DNA of 64,000 nucleotides from G963674665 sp964609625 (GTDB lineage: Bacteria > Desulfobacterota > Desulfovibrionia > Desulfovibrionales > Desulfovibrionaceae). The notes beneath the pieces were generated by a model. The model worked only from the letters and a program-made list of their open reading frames with translations. It did no database searches and was not told the origin of the DNA. Each line of letters starts with the position of its first letter. The stretch's first letter is position 1. Positions 1-9,724 of this stretch are shown piece after piece. Position numbers and translations under genes: made by a program. The stretch covers positions 1-64,000 of the forward strand of contig CAZSRS010000012.1 in assembly GCA_964609625.1 (NCBI GenBank), read 5' to 3'.

Positions 1-1161
1 GACAACACTATAGATCATCCCCGGGAGCTGGCGAACCATACCGCGCATTTCCAAAAGCAGTAGAATCCGGCTCACGCGCGCGGCATCCCAGTCCAGTCGC
101 GCTCCAAGGGTGTCGATGTGCATCTGGCCGTCCTGGCGCAGGGTCGCGAAGAGTCGCGCCTCATCGCCTTCCAGCTCCACCAGGGAGGGCGTTGTCGTTT
201 GCATCGTGACAGCCGGGGCATGCCCGGACAACCGGGCCTCGGGCTCCGGGACCGTTATGCGCCATGGCCGCAGCAGGGGCGCCAGTTCCCGCAGCACGTC
301 ATCGGAGGAGCAGATCAACTTGGCGCCCTGGTTGATCAGGGTGAAACATCCACTATAGTTTTGGGCACCACGGGGGCCGGGCACGGCAAAGACCTCGCGC
401 CCCTGATCCAAAGCTTGGCGCGCCGTGATCATGCTGCCGCTCTTTTCAGAGGCCTCCACCACCACGACTCCCAGGGACAGGCCGCTGATGATGCGGTTGC
501 GAACCGGGAAGTTGCGGGCTTCCGGGGCGCTGCCCGGAGGGTATTCGGTGAGCAGCAGGCCCTTGCTACGCAGTCCGTCGCGCACGTCGGCGTTACCCGC
601 GGGATAGCCGCTGTCCAAACCCGCGCCGAGCACGGCGATGGAGCCGCCCACGCCTTCGAGTCCGGCCAAATGCGCCTGTCGGTCGATGCCGTAGGCCAGG
701 CCCGAGACAATGACGATACCTGCCCTGGAGAGTCCGAGGCAGAGTTCGCGGGCAGCCTCGCGGCCGTAGGGCGTACTTTGCCTGGTGCCCACCACGGCCA
801 CGGCTGGGGCCTCGAGTAGTGCGCATTCGCCCTGGGCGTAGAGGAACAGCGGCGGATCGGGGATCTCGCGGAGGCGCTGGGGAAAGCTGGGAGAGGCATG
901 GAGCAGCACGCCGCAGCCCAGTCGCCGTACCGCGTCCCATTCCTCACGGGCAGGGGCGCGCCAGGCGTCATTGCGCAGGGCGTCGGCCAGGGCTTGCCTG
1001 GCCAGTCCCCTGGCGTGCCAGGAGGCGGCGTCCATGACGGCGTTGTAGGCGTCGCCGTAGGCATCGAGCAGCCGTTTCCAGGTGCGTGGCCCCACTCCCC
1101 GGGTGTGTTTCAGGGCCAGACAGGCCCAGAACTCCTTGTGCTCGTCGCTGGAGAGGGGCAT
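1..1161 (-). CDS. dprA: DNA processing protein DprA, C-terminus cut by window edge
   Basis: DprA (Smf) binds single-stranded DNA and loads RecA during natural transformation; many non-competent bacteria also carry it. The frame is open for 387 codons from an ATG at 1161 to the window edge, so the stop is missing. Visible features are an N-terminal helical region, then the Rossmann-like DprA core with VVGTRQSTPYG, SGLAYGIDRQAH and FPVRNRIISGLS, and finally a winged-helix-like segment (DEARLFATLRQDGQMHIDTL) that runs almost to base 1. Probably only a few residues are lost. The gene begins 28 bases after the stop of the upstream lipoprotein gene on the same strand, so the two are likely co-transcribed. 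The start follows a weak CCGGA ribosome site. The family call is firm; the exact start is less so. Confidence 0.93.
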   Translation of the reverse strand, partial: MPLSSDEHKEFWACLALKHTRGVGPRTWKRLLDAYGDAYNAVMDAASWHARGLARQALADALRNDAWRAPAREEWDAVRRLGCGVLLHASPSFPQRLREIPDPPLFLYAQGECALLEAPAVAVVGTRQSTPYGREAARELCLGLSRAGIVIVSGLAYGIDRQAHLAGLEGVGGSIAVLGAGLDSGYPAGNADVRDGLRSKGLLLTEYPPGSAPEARNFPVRNRIISGLSLGVVVVEASEKSGSMITARQALDQGREVFAVPGPRGAQNYSGCFTLINQGAKLICSSDDVLRELAPLLRPWRITVPEPEARLSGHAPAVTMQTTTPSLVELEGDEARLFATLRQDGQMHIDTLGARLDWDAARVSRILLLLEMRGMVRQLPGMIYSVV

Positions 1162-1189
1162 GGCATTTCCGGCGGAAGCGACCCGGCGA

Positions 1190-1990
1190 TCATCCGCCCA
1201 GATTTTGGAGTTTCTTTCTGGCCGTCCGCGCGGGCTCGCTGTCGGGGTATTCGTCCACCAGGGCCTGCAAATAGAAGCGGGCGTTGTTGCGGTCTTCCAG
1301 TTGTTCGTAACAGTAGCCTATCTTGAGCATGGCCGCGGGGGCTTTGTCATGCGTGGGAAAGCGGCCAGCCACGTCCTTGAAGGCGAGGATCGCCTGGCCG
1401 TACTCCTTCTCGTGGTACCAGGTCTCGCCGATCCAGTAGACAGCGTTGGGCAGCAGCGCGTTGGTGGTGTTTTCGCGGACGAAGCGCTGCAAGAGTTCCC
1501 TGGCCTGGGCTGTCTTGCCCTGCTGCACCAACTGCAGGGCTTCATCGTACAGGGGCTGGCCCGTGGTCGTGCTGACGGAAGGTGGCGCCACGGGGGGCTT
1601 GGGTTTCGCCACCTGGGTGGGAGGCGCAGGTTTGGGCCTTGGCGCCGCGGCCTTGGCCGGAGGTGGCGCGGCTCGCTTCGCAGGCTGCGCCGGCTGTTGT
1701 TCCTCGCGAGGCAACGGTTTGTCCGGTTCGGATCGCGCTGGTTCGGAAGGTGGCAGAGTCTGGTGGAACGAAGCCTGAAGGTCTTGTGCGGACATCTTCC
1801 CTTCGAGCTGGGCGATGCGCGCGAAAGCGCGCTGCTCGAGGTCTCGTTGCTTTTCTTCCAGTTCCAGGAACTTGGCCTCCAGGCTGCGCAGCCTGAATTC
1901 AGTGCTGGAGCCGAGGTTGTTCGTGCCGGCGCAGCCGACCAGGCTGAGCATGAGGAGCAGGAACAGCGCGGTGAGCCGTGAGTGCCGCAT
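1190..1990 (-). CDS. YbgF/CpoB-like TPR lipoprotein (Tol-Pal-type cell division coordinator)
   Basis: The 266-residue product has a lipoprotein signal peptide ending in the lipobox LVGC (Cys20). A short coiled coil follows (about residues 32-65, heptads rich in L and E), then a proline/alanine-rich linker (about 75-140), then tandem TPR-like repeats to the end. This order matches YbgF/CpoB, which links outer-membrane constriction and peptidoglycan synthesis at the septum. Here the protein is predicted to be lipid-anchored, unlike the soluble periplasmic E. coli form. The open frame runs much further upstream, but I chose ATG 1990 because it begins the signal peptide and has CTGGAG upstream, and because a promoter lies at 2109-2137. 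No tol genes are adjacent; dprA follows. The family is likely, the role inferred. Confidence 0.82.
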   Translation of the reverse strand: MRHSRLTALFLLLMLSLVGCAGTNNLGSSTEFRLRSLEAKFLELEEKQRDLEQRAFARIAQLEGKMSAQDLQASFHQTLPPSEPARSEPDKPLPREEQQPAQPAKRAAPPPAKAAAPRPKPAPPTQVAKPKPPVAPPSVSTTTGQPLYDEALQLVQQGKTAQARELLQRFVRENTTNALLPNAVYWIGETWYHEKEYGQAILAFKDVAGRFPTHDKAPAAMLKIGYCYEQLEDRNNARFYLQALVDEYPDSEPARTARKKLQNLGG

Positions 1991-2108
1991 GGATTCTCCA
2001 GTAAGGCGGCCCAACCTGGGCCGTGCTGGGGTGGAGGCGTCCTGGAATCCCGGGGGGAATACGGGTTTCCCGGAACGCTGGCCTGGTGTCCCAGGAGTCG
2101 CGGGAAAC

Positions 2109-2137
2109 AACATAGAGTACCATTTGGAAAAGTGCAA
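2109..2137 (-). promoter_or_regulatory. sigma-70-type promoter for the YbgF-like lipoprotein
   Basis: On the minus strand TTGCAC (2137-2132) and TATGTT (2114-2109) are separated by exactly 17 bases. The predicted start site near 2102 leaves a leader of about 110 bases before the lipoprotein ATG. Motif match only. Confidence 0.5.
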
Positions 2138-2175
2138 GAAATTCTTGACGTTGTGTAGGTGCATCGAGTCACTGG

Positions 2176-2204
2176 TTGCCTTGCCCGGTAAAATCATGCA
2201 TAAA
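2176..2204 (+). promoter_or_regulatory. sigma-70-type promoter for the 8-TM membrane protein
   Basis: TTGCCT (2176-2181) and CATAAA (2199-2204) lie 17 bases apart, about 65 bases upstream of the membrane protein gene. With the minus-strand promoter at 2109-2137 this explains the 279-base divergent spacer. Motif match only. Confidence 0.4.
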
Positions 2205-2269
2205 AACGCGGTTTCGCCCCACTGCCGGAGCCAATTCCCTGCCAGTGGCGGCTCAAAGGAGAGCAAGGG

Positions 2270-3253
2270 ATGGAAATTCACGTCTACGACCCCGTATTTC
2301 TGGCCACCATGCTGCTTGTCAGTTTTCTGACCCTGAGTGTGATGGCGGCGGCCGGCGTGCCCCTGGTGGCTCTTGTTGCCGCGCGAATGGCCATCGTGCG
2401 CAAGCGGGTGTTCCTGGACAAGTTCGGTTCCCAACTGGGCGCCATGGGCGTGGTGCTCGGGCTTTCCACCTTGCCGTTCGTGGTCTGGACCTGGTGCATG
2501 GGGTGGGCTTGGGGGTGGTTGCATCTCTACCTCAAGAAACCGGGCATGCCGTTGCCGGAGTTCAGCTTGCAGATGGCTGGAGAGGGCAGGCTCGTGGCTG
2601 CCGGGGCCTATCTGCTAGCCCTGGTTTTATTGGTGTTGTACAAGGTCACCTGGAAGTCCTCGCGCACGCGGAAGACCCTGCACTCGCTGTTGGGAGTTCT
2701 GGCCGCGCTTTCGAGTCTTGTGGCGCTTTTTATGGCATTGGTCGTGAAGCGCATGGTGGTGACCCACCCCGATGTACCCCTGGCGGTGCAGGATATGCAG
2801 ACCATTTTTTCCAGTCTCAGCAGTGAAGTACCGGGAGCGCCGTTCTGGCCCCTGTTCGGCGAGGCCCTGGGCCTGAGCCTGGCCGCGGCGGCAGGGCTCG
2901 GTCTGGTATACATGATCCTCAGACGATCCAAGGATGATTTCGGCAGGGACTACTACAACTATTGCCTGCGGTATTGCGCATCCTGGGCCATGGCCGGCGG
3001 CCTGATCTGCCTGGTCATGGGGGGGTGGCTGGTCGCGGTGCTGCACCCCCAGGTCTTCCGGTTGGAGTTGTCCGAGCCCAAGGTCCACCTGTTCCTTGCC
3101 GGGCTGCTCTGCATGGTGTTGGCCTGCGTGAGCTGGGGGCTGGTGCGCAACAGCGAGACCCCCCTGCGGCACAAACCAGCCATCGTCATGGGCGCGGTCT
3201 TCCTGCTCCTGGGGCTCTTCGGCCAGAACGTGTCCCTGACGCTCACACTCTGA
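2270..3253 (+). CDS. polytopic membrane protein of unknown function
   Basis: A 327-residue integral membrane protein that I do not recognise. Hydrophobic stretches suggest about eight transmembrane helices (near residues 9-40, 56-84, 111-127, 141-160, 197-222, 236-258, 274-292, 304-327). They fall into two sets of four around a soluble loop at about 165-195. There is no signal peptide, no CXXCH and no recognised transporter signature. Histidines inside the membrane are few, which argues against a heme b protein. The start is well supported: AAAGGAG stands 8 bases before the ATG, and a promoter lies upstream. The gene is monocistronic; it diverges from the YbgF-like gene and converges on addB. 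Codon use looks native. Confidence 0.8.
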   Translation: MEIHVYDPVFLATMLLVSFLTLSVMAAAGVPLVALVAARMAIVRKRVFLDKFGSQLGAMGVVLGLSTLPFVVWTWCMGWAWGWLHLYLKKPGMPLPEFSLQMAGEGRLVAAGAYLLALVLLVLYKVTWKSSRTRKTLHSLLGVLAALSSLVALFMALVVKRMVVTHPDVPLAVQDMQTIFSSLSSEVPGAPFWPLFGEALGLSLAAAAGLGLVYMILRRSKDDFGRDYYNYCLRYCASWAMAGGLICLVMGGWLVAVLHPQVFRLELSEPKVHLFLAGLLCMVLACVSWGLVRNSETPLRHKPAIVMGAVFLLLGLFGQNVSLTLTL

Positions 3254-3292
3254 TCCACAGTTGCGCTCTTCGATGGCGATGACAACTTGGTA

Positions 3293-6292
3293 TCACCCCC
3301 TGCGGCAACTGCCCGCGTAGTCACACCACCGGCAGCCGTCTCCAGGCGCGGGTGCGAATGCAGGCGCCAGGCGTATATGCCGCACCAGGAATTGCAGCAG
3401 GGCCGGAATCCTCTCCCTGATCACGGTCTGGCGGGCGTCTGGGTCGGTTTTATCCGAAAACATGCCCTTTTCCCCGCCGCTGTCGGCCAGGTCCACAAGG
3501 GCCGCGTCCCAGGGCATTTCGCCCGTCCCTTGCCAGTAACAATAAAGGTAGAAGGGCAGCTGGACGCTCGGCAGCATTGCTGCCAGCTCCTGTAGCAGGG
3601 TGTCGGAGTCCGTGCACTCCGGCCAGGTCTGGAGGCGGGCGAAGAGGGAGGCATCCTCCCAGATGTCCTTGTGCGGCAAGGGCATCCGCAGGCCGGTCTT
3701 GTAGTCCAGGATCACGACCCCCTCGGCGCGGCGGTCGATGCGGTCGGCCCTGCCCAGGAGAGGTACGGAGTCGCCCTGGGCCTCGACAAGGGCCGTGAGT
3801 TCGCTCTCCAGGCGAATGATCCTGGTTGGGGGCATGGCTTCGAGATAGCGGTGCAACAGGATGTCCGAGGCCTTTTCCAGAAGCAGGCGTTGGTGCAACG
3901 GAATCTGCCTGAGCACTTGGCTTTCGTTCAGTCTGCGTCGTAGGATACGCAGCAGGGACTCGGGATCGCACGCGCCGGGGTGCAGGTCGGTGTTCACGAG
4001 CGCTCCGAAGAACTCTGCCAAAGAGGCGTGGACCAGCTCGCCCACGGCTGCGGGATCGGCGTCCTCTCCCACCTCCTGGGCCGGTTCCAGGCCGGCCAGG
4101 CGCCGCAGGTAAAATCGCAGGGGACAGGCGAGGTAGTCGTCCAGGGCCGACGGCGAGAGCGATCTCGCCAGACGGCGCTCCAGGGCCTCGCGCACCGCCG
4201 GGCCCTTGTCCACGGCCTGGACGCAAGGCTTTGGCGCGCTGGTGGGATAGACCAGGGTGTGGACCGGAGGTTCTCCGGACCTGAGGATGCGGCCGATTTT
4301 TTGCTCCAGTTGCCAGAGCAGTTCTTCCACAAAGCGGCTGCGGACGCGCTTTTCATCCGATAGACCGGTGCTTTCGGTGCTGGTCTGGTATAGCAGTGCC
4401 ACCTGCCGTGCGCCGTGCAGCAGCGAGAAGAAGGCGTGGGCCTTGGTTTCGTCGCGCAGGGAGCTGTCGGGCAGGCCGGCAAGCCGGCGCAGTGGGTCGG
4501 GGAGCAGCGGATCCATGGTCGGCTGGCCGGGCAGGTTGTCGTCGGTGGCATCCAGCACCAGGACGGTGTCGGCCCGCAGGAGTCGTGTTTCCAGGATGCC
4601 GAGCACCTGGAGTCCCTGGAGGGTTTCGGATTCAAAGGGCACACGCTCCGCTGCCAGGCGTTCCCGCAGGATGGTGAAGAGCGTCTCCTGGGGTTGTGGT
4701 ATCCGGCTCATGGCGTTGTGCAGCAGGGCCGGGATCACGCTGTAGAGCAGGCGGTGCAGGCATTCGGCGTCGATGGGGAAGCGCAGCCAAAGGCCGTGGC
4801 CGTGCTCCAGCATGAGGTCGCAGAGGCGCTCCAGGGTGTGGGCCAAGTCCGCCAAGGTCTCCAGGTGCTCCCAGGCCGTGAAACAGGTGTCCACGACTTG
4901 TAGGAACACCTCCCGTAGTTCCGTGGGGTCCACATCGCCGGCCAGCATGCGCCAGAAGGCCGCCAAGCCACCCTCGTCGGCTTGGTGGCCGAACTCCCAC
5001 TCCAGGGGGGCGAAGTAGGTCCGCCCCTGTCGAATATCGTTTTCCATGGCGTGGAACACGAGCCTGAGATCCGGAACTTGGACCTCTTGGCCGTCGACCT
5101 TGGGCGCGAGCATCTTCAGGTAGGGGTGGCGCAGACACTCGATGCAGTCGCGCCAGTAGTAGGCGCCGTTTTCATGCCGGGTCTCCTGCATGCGCATCAG
5201 GGTTTCCACCAGGCGAGCCAAGGGGGTGCGCGCCAGGGGATACCCCATGGAGATGTTCACGTCCGAATCCGGCAGGGCATGCAGCGTAGGCATGAGCAGA
5301 GCGGTGTCGGGCAGGACGATCAGCGCCTCGGAGTTGGACACCTGGGCCAACTCCTGTTGCAGGGCGTCGAGTTGAGAGTGCAGGTCGAATCCGTCGTGGA
5401 AGCGCACATCCGGCAAGGGCGGCTGAAATGCGTCCTCCTCGGACAGGAGGCTGGGGTGGGCCTTCCAGCGCGTGATCCAGCGCTGTTGCTCCCGGCATGA
5501 CCAATGGGGAGCGTTTTCCGCGTTCTGGGCCAAGGCCGGGTCACCGTGCAGGATCACCTGGGCTCCGTTTTCCCAGAGCGTGCGGAACAGCAGGTCCTGC
5601 ACCCCGTCGAGGTGGTGGAAGCCGGCGAGGATCACGGTCTTGCCCCGCAGACAGGCCAGAACCTGTTCATGCCGCTGGGCGGTGTACCGGGCGTCCAGAC
5701 CTGGCGTGGACCAGCCCCTTTCGTCCATGCGGCGCAGGTAGGCCTTGAAGATGGCACCCAACTGCTCCAGGAGCGCCGCGGCAAAGGGCAGGACGTGCTC
5801 CCCGGCATAGGGGATGTCGCTTGGATCCCTGTTCTGCTGGAGGAATTCTTCGAACAGTGTTTCGAGTCTGAGTCCCCAGGGGATGAACAGGGCGGAATCC
5901 TCCAAGGGCAGGCGGGAGAGCAGGGATCTTCCGCCGGGCTTCACGCTCCGGGCAAGCTCCCGCACACAGTCCACGATCACGGCCACACGGTCCAGGGGGT
6001 CCACCACAATGCTGGGAGGGGCGTCGGCTCCCTCCAGGGTGGCCAGCTCGCCCCTAAGTTGGGAAAAGAACTCGGCTGCGGACATGGTCTTTGGGGGAAG
6101 CAGGGGGGAGGGCAGGTCCGAGTGCTCGTGCAGGGCCGACTGGAGAAGGCGGCCGGGGCGTCGGTGCGGAAAGACCACCAGGAACTGGCTGAGGTTGGCG
6201 GTTTGTTTCGCCTGGGGGCAGAGAAGCAGCAGGTGTTCGGCCAGGGCTTGGATACAGTCACGGTGCCAGGAAACGATGTGGAAAGTACGCAT
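3293..6292 (-). CDS. addB: AddB-like subunit of the AddAB helicase-nuclease
   Basis: AddAB processes double-strand DNA ends and loads RecA. This 999-residue partner has a UvrD-like fold region and a C-terminal PD-(D/E)XK nuclease with GRADRID and ILDYKTG (about residue 860). The four cysteines expected for the AddB iron-sulfur cluster are visible: one in YLACPLRFYLRR (about 720) and three in CRWCDYAGSC near the C-terminus (about 985). I see no Walker A loop at the N-terminus, unlike Bacillus AddB, so this subunit is probably a structural scaffold plus nuclease. It starts 2 bases after the addA stop (TGAGCATG), which indicates translational coupling. It ends tail to tail with the membrane protein gene. 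Confidence 0.88.
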   Translation of the reverse strand: MRTFHIVSWHRDCIQALAEHLLLLCPQAKQTANLSQFLVVFPHRRPGRLLQSALHEHSDLPSPLLPPKTMSAAEFFSQLRGELATLEGADAPPSIVVDPLDRVAVIVDCVRELARSVKPGGRSLLSRLPLEDSALFIPWGLRLETLFEEFLQQNRDPSDIPYAGEHVLPFAAALLEQLGAIFKAYLRRMDERGWSTPGLDARYTAQRHEQVLACLRGKTVILAGFHHLDGVQDLLFRTLWENGAQVILHGDPALAQNAENAPHWSCREQQRWITRWKAHPSLLSEEDAFQPPLPDVRFHDGFDLHSQLDALQQELAQVSNSEALIVLPDTALLMPTLHALPDSDVNISMGYPLARTPLARLVETLMRMQETRHENGAYYWRDCIECLRHPYLKMLAPKVDGQEVQVPDLRLVFHAMENDIRQGRTYFAPLEWEFGHQADEGGLAAFWRMLAGDVDPTELREVFLQVVDTCFTAWEHLETLADLAHTLERLCDLMLEHGHGLWLRFPIDAECLHRLLYSVIPALLHNAMSRIPQPQETLFTILRERLAAERVPFESETLQGLQVLGILETRLLRADTVLVLDATDDNLPGQPTMDPLLPDPLRRLAGLPDSSLRDETKAHAFFSLLHGARQVALLYQTSTESTGLSDEKRVRSRFVEELLWQLEQKIGRILRSGEPPVHTLVYPTSAPKPCVQAVDKGPAVREALERRLARSLSPSALDDYLACPLRFYLRRLAGLEPAQEVGEDADPAAVGELVHASLAEFFGALVNTDLHPGACDPESLLRILRRRLNESQVLRQIPLHQRLLLEKASDILLHRYLEAMPPTRIIRLESELTALVEAQGDSVPLLGRADRIDRRAEGVVILDYKTGLRMPLPHKDIWEDASLFARLQTWPECTDSDTLLQELAAMLPSVQLPFYLYCYWQGTGEMPWDAALVDLADSGGEKGMFSDKTDPDARQTVIRERIPALLQFLVRHIRLAPAFAPAPGDGCRWCDYAGSCRRG

Positions 6293-6294
6293 GC

Positions 6295-9200
6295 TCAGGG
6301 CTCCACGTGTTGGATGCGACGCTGGTCGAGGTACACCAGCAGGCCCAAGGGCGGTGTGGCAGGGGCCGTGGGCAGTGCGGCGAGCAGCTTGAGGTACTCG
6401 CGGAGCTGGGCCAGGTGCTCGAGCGTCGCACTACCGGACTTGTATTCGACGGCCACGAGCCGGCCGTCCACCTCGGCCAGCAGGTCCATGCGCCGGGGCT
6501 TGCCGTGCGGGGTGAGTATTTCCTGCTCGGCCGCGCCCGCCGCCAGCAGGGTCTGCAACTGCTCGTGCCCGCGCACCCAGGCGAGGACCGGGCGCAGCTC
6601 TTCCTTGAGCTCATCCTGTTCTTGGACAAAAGCGGCCGGGTCGTGGGGATCGCTCAGACCCCTGAGACCGGCGCGCAAGGCACGCTCCACGTCGACCTCC
6701 AGGGAGTCGCGTACGCGGAGGTGCTCCAGGCAACGGTGGTACAGGGTGCCGCGCCGGCGCTGGGCAAAGGCTTCCTTGTGCAACGCGGAGCGGTAGATCT
6801 TGAGTCTGGGTAGCCAATCCATGGGATCGGCGCCTGGCTTCCGCCAGGTAACAGGGGGCGGTTCCAGCTGTTTTTCGTGAGGGGGCGGCGCGGACACCGC
6901 CTCTGGCGCGCCAATTTCGTAGCTGTCGCCGTCGCCCTGCAGGTCGTAGGGCTCCAGGAGCACGCGCAGGGCCCTCAGGGAAGGGGAGTGCGTCTCGTAA
7001 TGCCTGGCGCTGGTGATACAGCAGAGCAGCTCCCGTTCGGCCCTGGTCCAGGCCACGTAGAGCAGGTTGAGCTGCTCCAGCAGCTCCGGCAGGGCGTGCT
7101 CCCAGTAGACCCGCCCCAATCCGCGAGAAAGCGGTGCGAGAATCGGGAGCGTTCGCTCCGGATCGGAGAGGGGCGGGTTCCAAGCCACGAGGTCCTGGCC
7201 CGGAGGCTTGCCCGAGTGATGAAAGGGCACCACGACCAGGGGGAACTGCAAGCCCTTGGCTTTGTGGATGGTGAGCACCCGTATCGCGTCGATGTTTTCC
7301 GGTAGGGGGATCTTGAGCTGGTCGCCGGATTGGCGCCAGAGTTCCAGAAAGGCAGCCAGGGAGTGGGCGCCCTCGGATTCGGCCGCATGGGCGGTCTCCA
7401 GCAGCCTGTTACAGTAGATGGCATCGCTGGGAAATCGGCGGCGGAGATCGAAGCGCTGGATGGCGTCGGCGAACACGTCGTAGGCGCTCATGAATCCGCC
7501 CCGTAAGAACAGGGGCTCCAGCCACTGCTCCCAAAGGGTGGAGAAGCGCTGCCTGAACTGAAGGTAGAGCGGCCCCTTGCGGCGTTGGGCCAGCCAGTCG
7601 TTCAATTCGCCAAGGGGCAGGCCGCAGGCGTCCAGGAAGAGTTCCCTGCCCGAGATGCACGCGTGGAAGGCGACATCGTCCAGGGGGTAGTCCAGGAAGG
7701 AGCCCAGGGCCACGAGTTGCCGTACCAGGGGGTGTTGTTCCAGGAGCAGGCTGTTTTCGGTGATAACCGCGTGCCCCCACTCCATGAGCCACTGGGCTGC
7801 GAGTTCGGCCTCTTCGTTCTTGCGCACGAGCAGGGCGATTTCGCCGGGCCGGGCTCGTTGCAGCAGCTCGTCGAGCAGGTCGTGCAACCGATCCTTGACC
7901 TTGTCCAGGAGGTCGTCCTTATTGTCGGAGCGGATGTCCAGGAGCCGGACCAGCCCCTTCCTGTCCCGGTTCTTGGGCGCCACTGCCTGGGACACGTTCT
8001 TGTAAGCGTCGCGGATGTTCGCGGCCAGTTCCAGAAGCACCGCTTCCTCCTCGGCGTCCAGGTTCGCCGGGAGCATGGCCGCCGCCACACCCAGGGAGGT
8101 GTCGGGCTCTCCGAGCCGGCCGAAAAATGCGTTGTTGAAGTCGACGATGGTCGCGGCGCTGCGCCAGTTTGTGGGCAGGGCCTCGCGTAGGGGTGGGCTC
8201 TCGAGCAGCGGGGCCAGGGCCGTGGAGTCCTGGACTTCGTTGAAGAGCCTGGCATCGCCCCCTCGCCAGCCGTAGATGGCCTGCTTCACGTCGCCCACGT
8301 AGAACAGGCTGCCACGCTTGGAAAGGACTTCCTGGGCCAGGGGCTCTAGGGAGCGCCACTGCTCCCTGCTGGTGTCCTGGAATTCGTCGAGCAGGAGATG
8401 GCGCAAGGAGTTGCCCATGCGGCAAAGGGCCTCGCTGACGCAGGCCTGGTCCGCGAGCAGCCTGTGGGTCATGAGTGGGAGGCGGGCCATGGGCGTGACC
8501 CCGCGCACACGCTGCAAGACTTCCAAGTTTTGGAAGAGGGGGTTGCAGATGGCCGCCATCTGCGTCAGGGAGATGGCCCTGCGCAGGATGGGAGTCAAGC
8601 TTGCCTTGCGTTCATGGGCCTGGCGCAGGGTTGCGTACCTATCTTCGGCCTGGGGCGATATCCTGCCATGGCAGGCCTTTTTCACGCATGTCGTCAGGCT
8701 TTCCTTGCGGGCGTACGCGGAATCGTAGGGGAGGTCGTAGAGAGCGCAGCCTTGCAGCCTAGCAAGATATTTGGAGAAACGTGCGTCGAGGGCCAGCTGT
8801 TCCTTGTCCACGGCCAGGAGCATGGCTTGCGTTGCCGCCTGAAGCTCGGCGTGCAACCGGAGGAGCAGCTGCCTGACCTGTTCGGCGTCGGTCTGCACCT
8901 CCATGGGGGTGCGCAGGAGAAAGGCGAACACGTCGCGCAGCCCCTGGTCGAACATGCTTGCCGGCAGGAAACGCTTGCAGCCGTGAACCCGCAGCAGGGT
9001 GTCCACAGCCGATTCCAGCAGGGAATGCACGGGGGCGTTGCGGTCCTCTTCTTGCGAGGCCTGATTCTCCAGGGTGGCGAAGAGGGGGGCGAAGAGTTCT
9101 CCGGGGTCGAATTCCAGCTCCACGTTGGGCGGCAGCCCCAACTCCAGGGCTCCCAGACGCAGTACCCGATGCAGCAAGCTGTCGATGGTGCGGATGTTCA

Positions 9201-9528
9201 GGCGGTTCATGCGGCGGATCAGCAGATCCAGCCAGTGCCGCGCACGCTCCGGGGAGATGGAGGCAGCCGGCCCCGCTGCCCGTACATCGTGAGAGGCCAA
9301 TGCCCGCTCCTTGAGGGAGAGCAGGACCCGCTCCTGCATTTCTGCGGCAGCCTTGTTGGTGAAGGTGATGGCCAGGATGTCGTCGAAGGCGTAATCGCCG
9401 GTATCTTTGGACGCGAGACAGGGTGGGGTGGGGCTTTCGCCATGGGCCTGAGCCAGGAGTTCAAGAAAGCGTTTGGCCAGGTTGAAGGTCTTGCCCGCAC
9501 CGGCCGCGGCGTCCAGGATTTCGAGCAT
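6295..9528 (-). CDS. addA: AddA-like UvrD-family helicase-nuclease subunit
   Basis: The ATP-driven helicase subunit of AddAB, 1077 residues. In order: Walker A AAAGAGKT (7-14), helicase motif II DEFQDTS (about 380), motif III FYVGDVKQAIYGWRGGD, motif V TIHKAKGLQFPLVVVPFH, motif VI LLYVAWTRAERELL, and a C-terminal RecB-type nuclease with RRMDLLAEVDGRLVAVEYKSG split over about residues 1010-1030. Both nuclease centres of the complex (here and in AddB) appear intact. The ATG at 9528 follows a weak ribosome site (AAGGAAAAC). The gene lies downstream of pfk on the same strand but behind a hairpin, so it is probably a separate unit with addB. Confidence 0.9.
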   Translation of the reverse strand: MLEILDAAAGAGKTFNLAKRFLELLAQAHGESPTPPCLASKDTGDYAFDDILAITFTNKAAAEMQERVLLSLKERALASHDVRAAGPAASISPERARHWLDLLIRRMNRLNIRTIDSLLHRVLRLGALELGLPPNVELEFDPGELFAPLFATLENQASQEEDRNAPVHSLLESAVDTLLRVHGCKRFLPASMFDQGLRDVFAFLLRTPMEVQTDAEQVRQLLLRLHAELQAATQAMLLAVDKEQLALDARFSKYLARLQGCALYDLPYDSAYARKESLTTCVKKACHGRISPQAEDRYATLRQAHERKASLTPILRRAISLTQMAAICNPLFQNLEVLQRVRGVTPMARLPLMTHRLLADQACVSEALCRMGNSLRHLLLDEFQDTSREQWRSLEPLAQEVLSKRGSLFYVGDVKQAIYGWRGGDARLFNEVQDSTALAPLLESPPLREALPTNWRSAATIVDFNNAFFGRLGEPDTSLGVAAAMLPANLDAEEEAVLLELAANIRDAYKNVSQAVAPKNRDRKGLVRLLDIRSDNKDDLLDKVKDRLHDLLDELLQRARPGEIALLVRKNEEAELAAQWLMEWGHAVITENSLLLEQHPLVRQLVALGSFLDYPLDDVAFHACISGRELFLDACGLPLGELNDWLAQRRKGPLYLQFRQRFSTLWEQWLEPLFLRGGFMSAYDVFADAIQRFDLRRRFPSDAIYCNRLLETAHAAESEGAHSLAAFLELWRQSGDQLKIPLPENIDAIRVLTIHKAKGLQFPLVVVPFHHSGKPPGQDLVAWNPPLSDPERTLPILAPLSRGLGRVYWEHALPELLEQLNLLYVAWTRAERELLCCITSARHYETHSPSLRALRVLLEPYDLQGDGDSYEIGAPEAVSAPPPHEKQLEPPPVTWRKPGADPMDWLPRLKIYRSALHKEAFAQRRRGTLYHRCLEHLRVRDSLEVDVERALRAGLRGLSDPHDPAAFVQEQDELKEELRPVLAWVRGHEQLQTLLAAGAAEQEILTPHGKPRRMDLLAEVDGRLVAVEYKSGSATLEHLAQLREYLKLLAALPTAPATPPLGLLVYLDQRRIQHVEP

Positions 9529-9674
9529 GGCGGCGTTTTCCTTGCGCGGTGTTGCCGCGCGTCAAATGGTTCAGGTCCGCGGGGCGTGGGGCGCCCACGT
9601 AGCCGGGACTGAAAATCTTTATAGGTGAAGAGCAATGAAAAGACAATTACACAGAGTCTTCACAGAACAAGCGG

Positions 9675-9702
9675 AAGGGGCGCCTTTTCGGAAGCGCCCC
9701 TT
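9675..9702. terminator. factor-independent terminator hairpin after pfk
   Basis: Arms AAGGGGCGC (9675-9683) and GCGCCCCTT (9694-9702) form a 9-bp stem with a 10-base loop, followed by TTTT on the plus strand. It lies 23 bases past the phosphofructokinase stop on the minus strand. The T-run is short on that side, so termination of pfk by this hairpin is probable but not certain. Confidence 0.55.
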
Positions 9703-9724
9703 TTGGTGGTCAGCGCGGGAAGAA

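Noticed and set aside
118..819. Long open frame on the plus strand opposite dprA
   Set aside because: It is the complement of a clear DprA sequence. High GC keeps stops rare in the opposite strand, and the translation has no family pattern.
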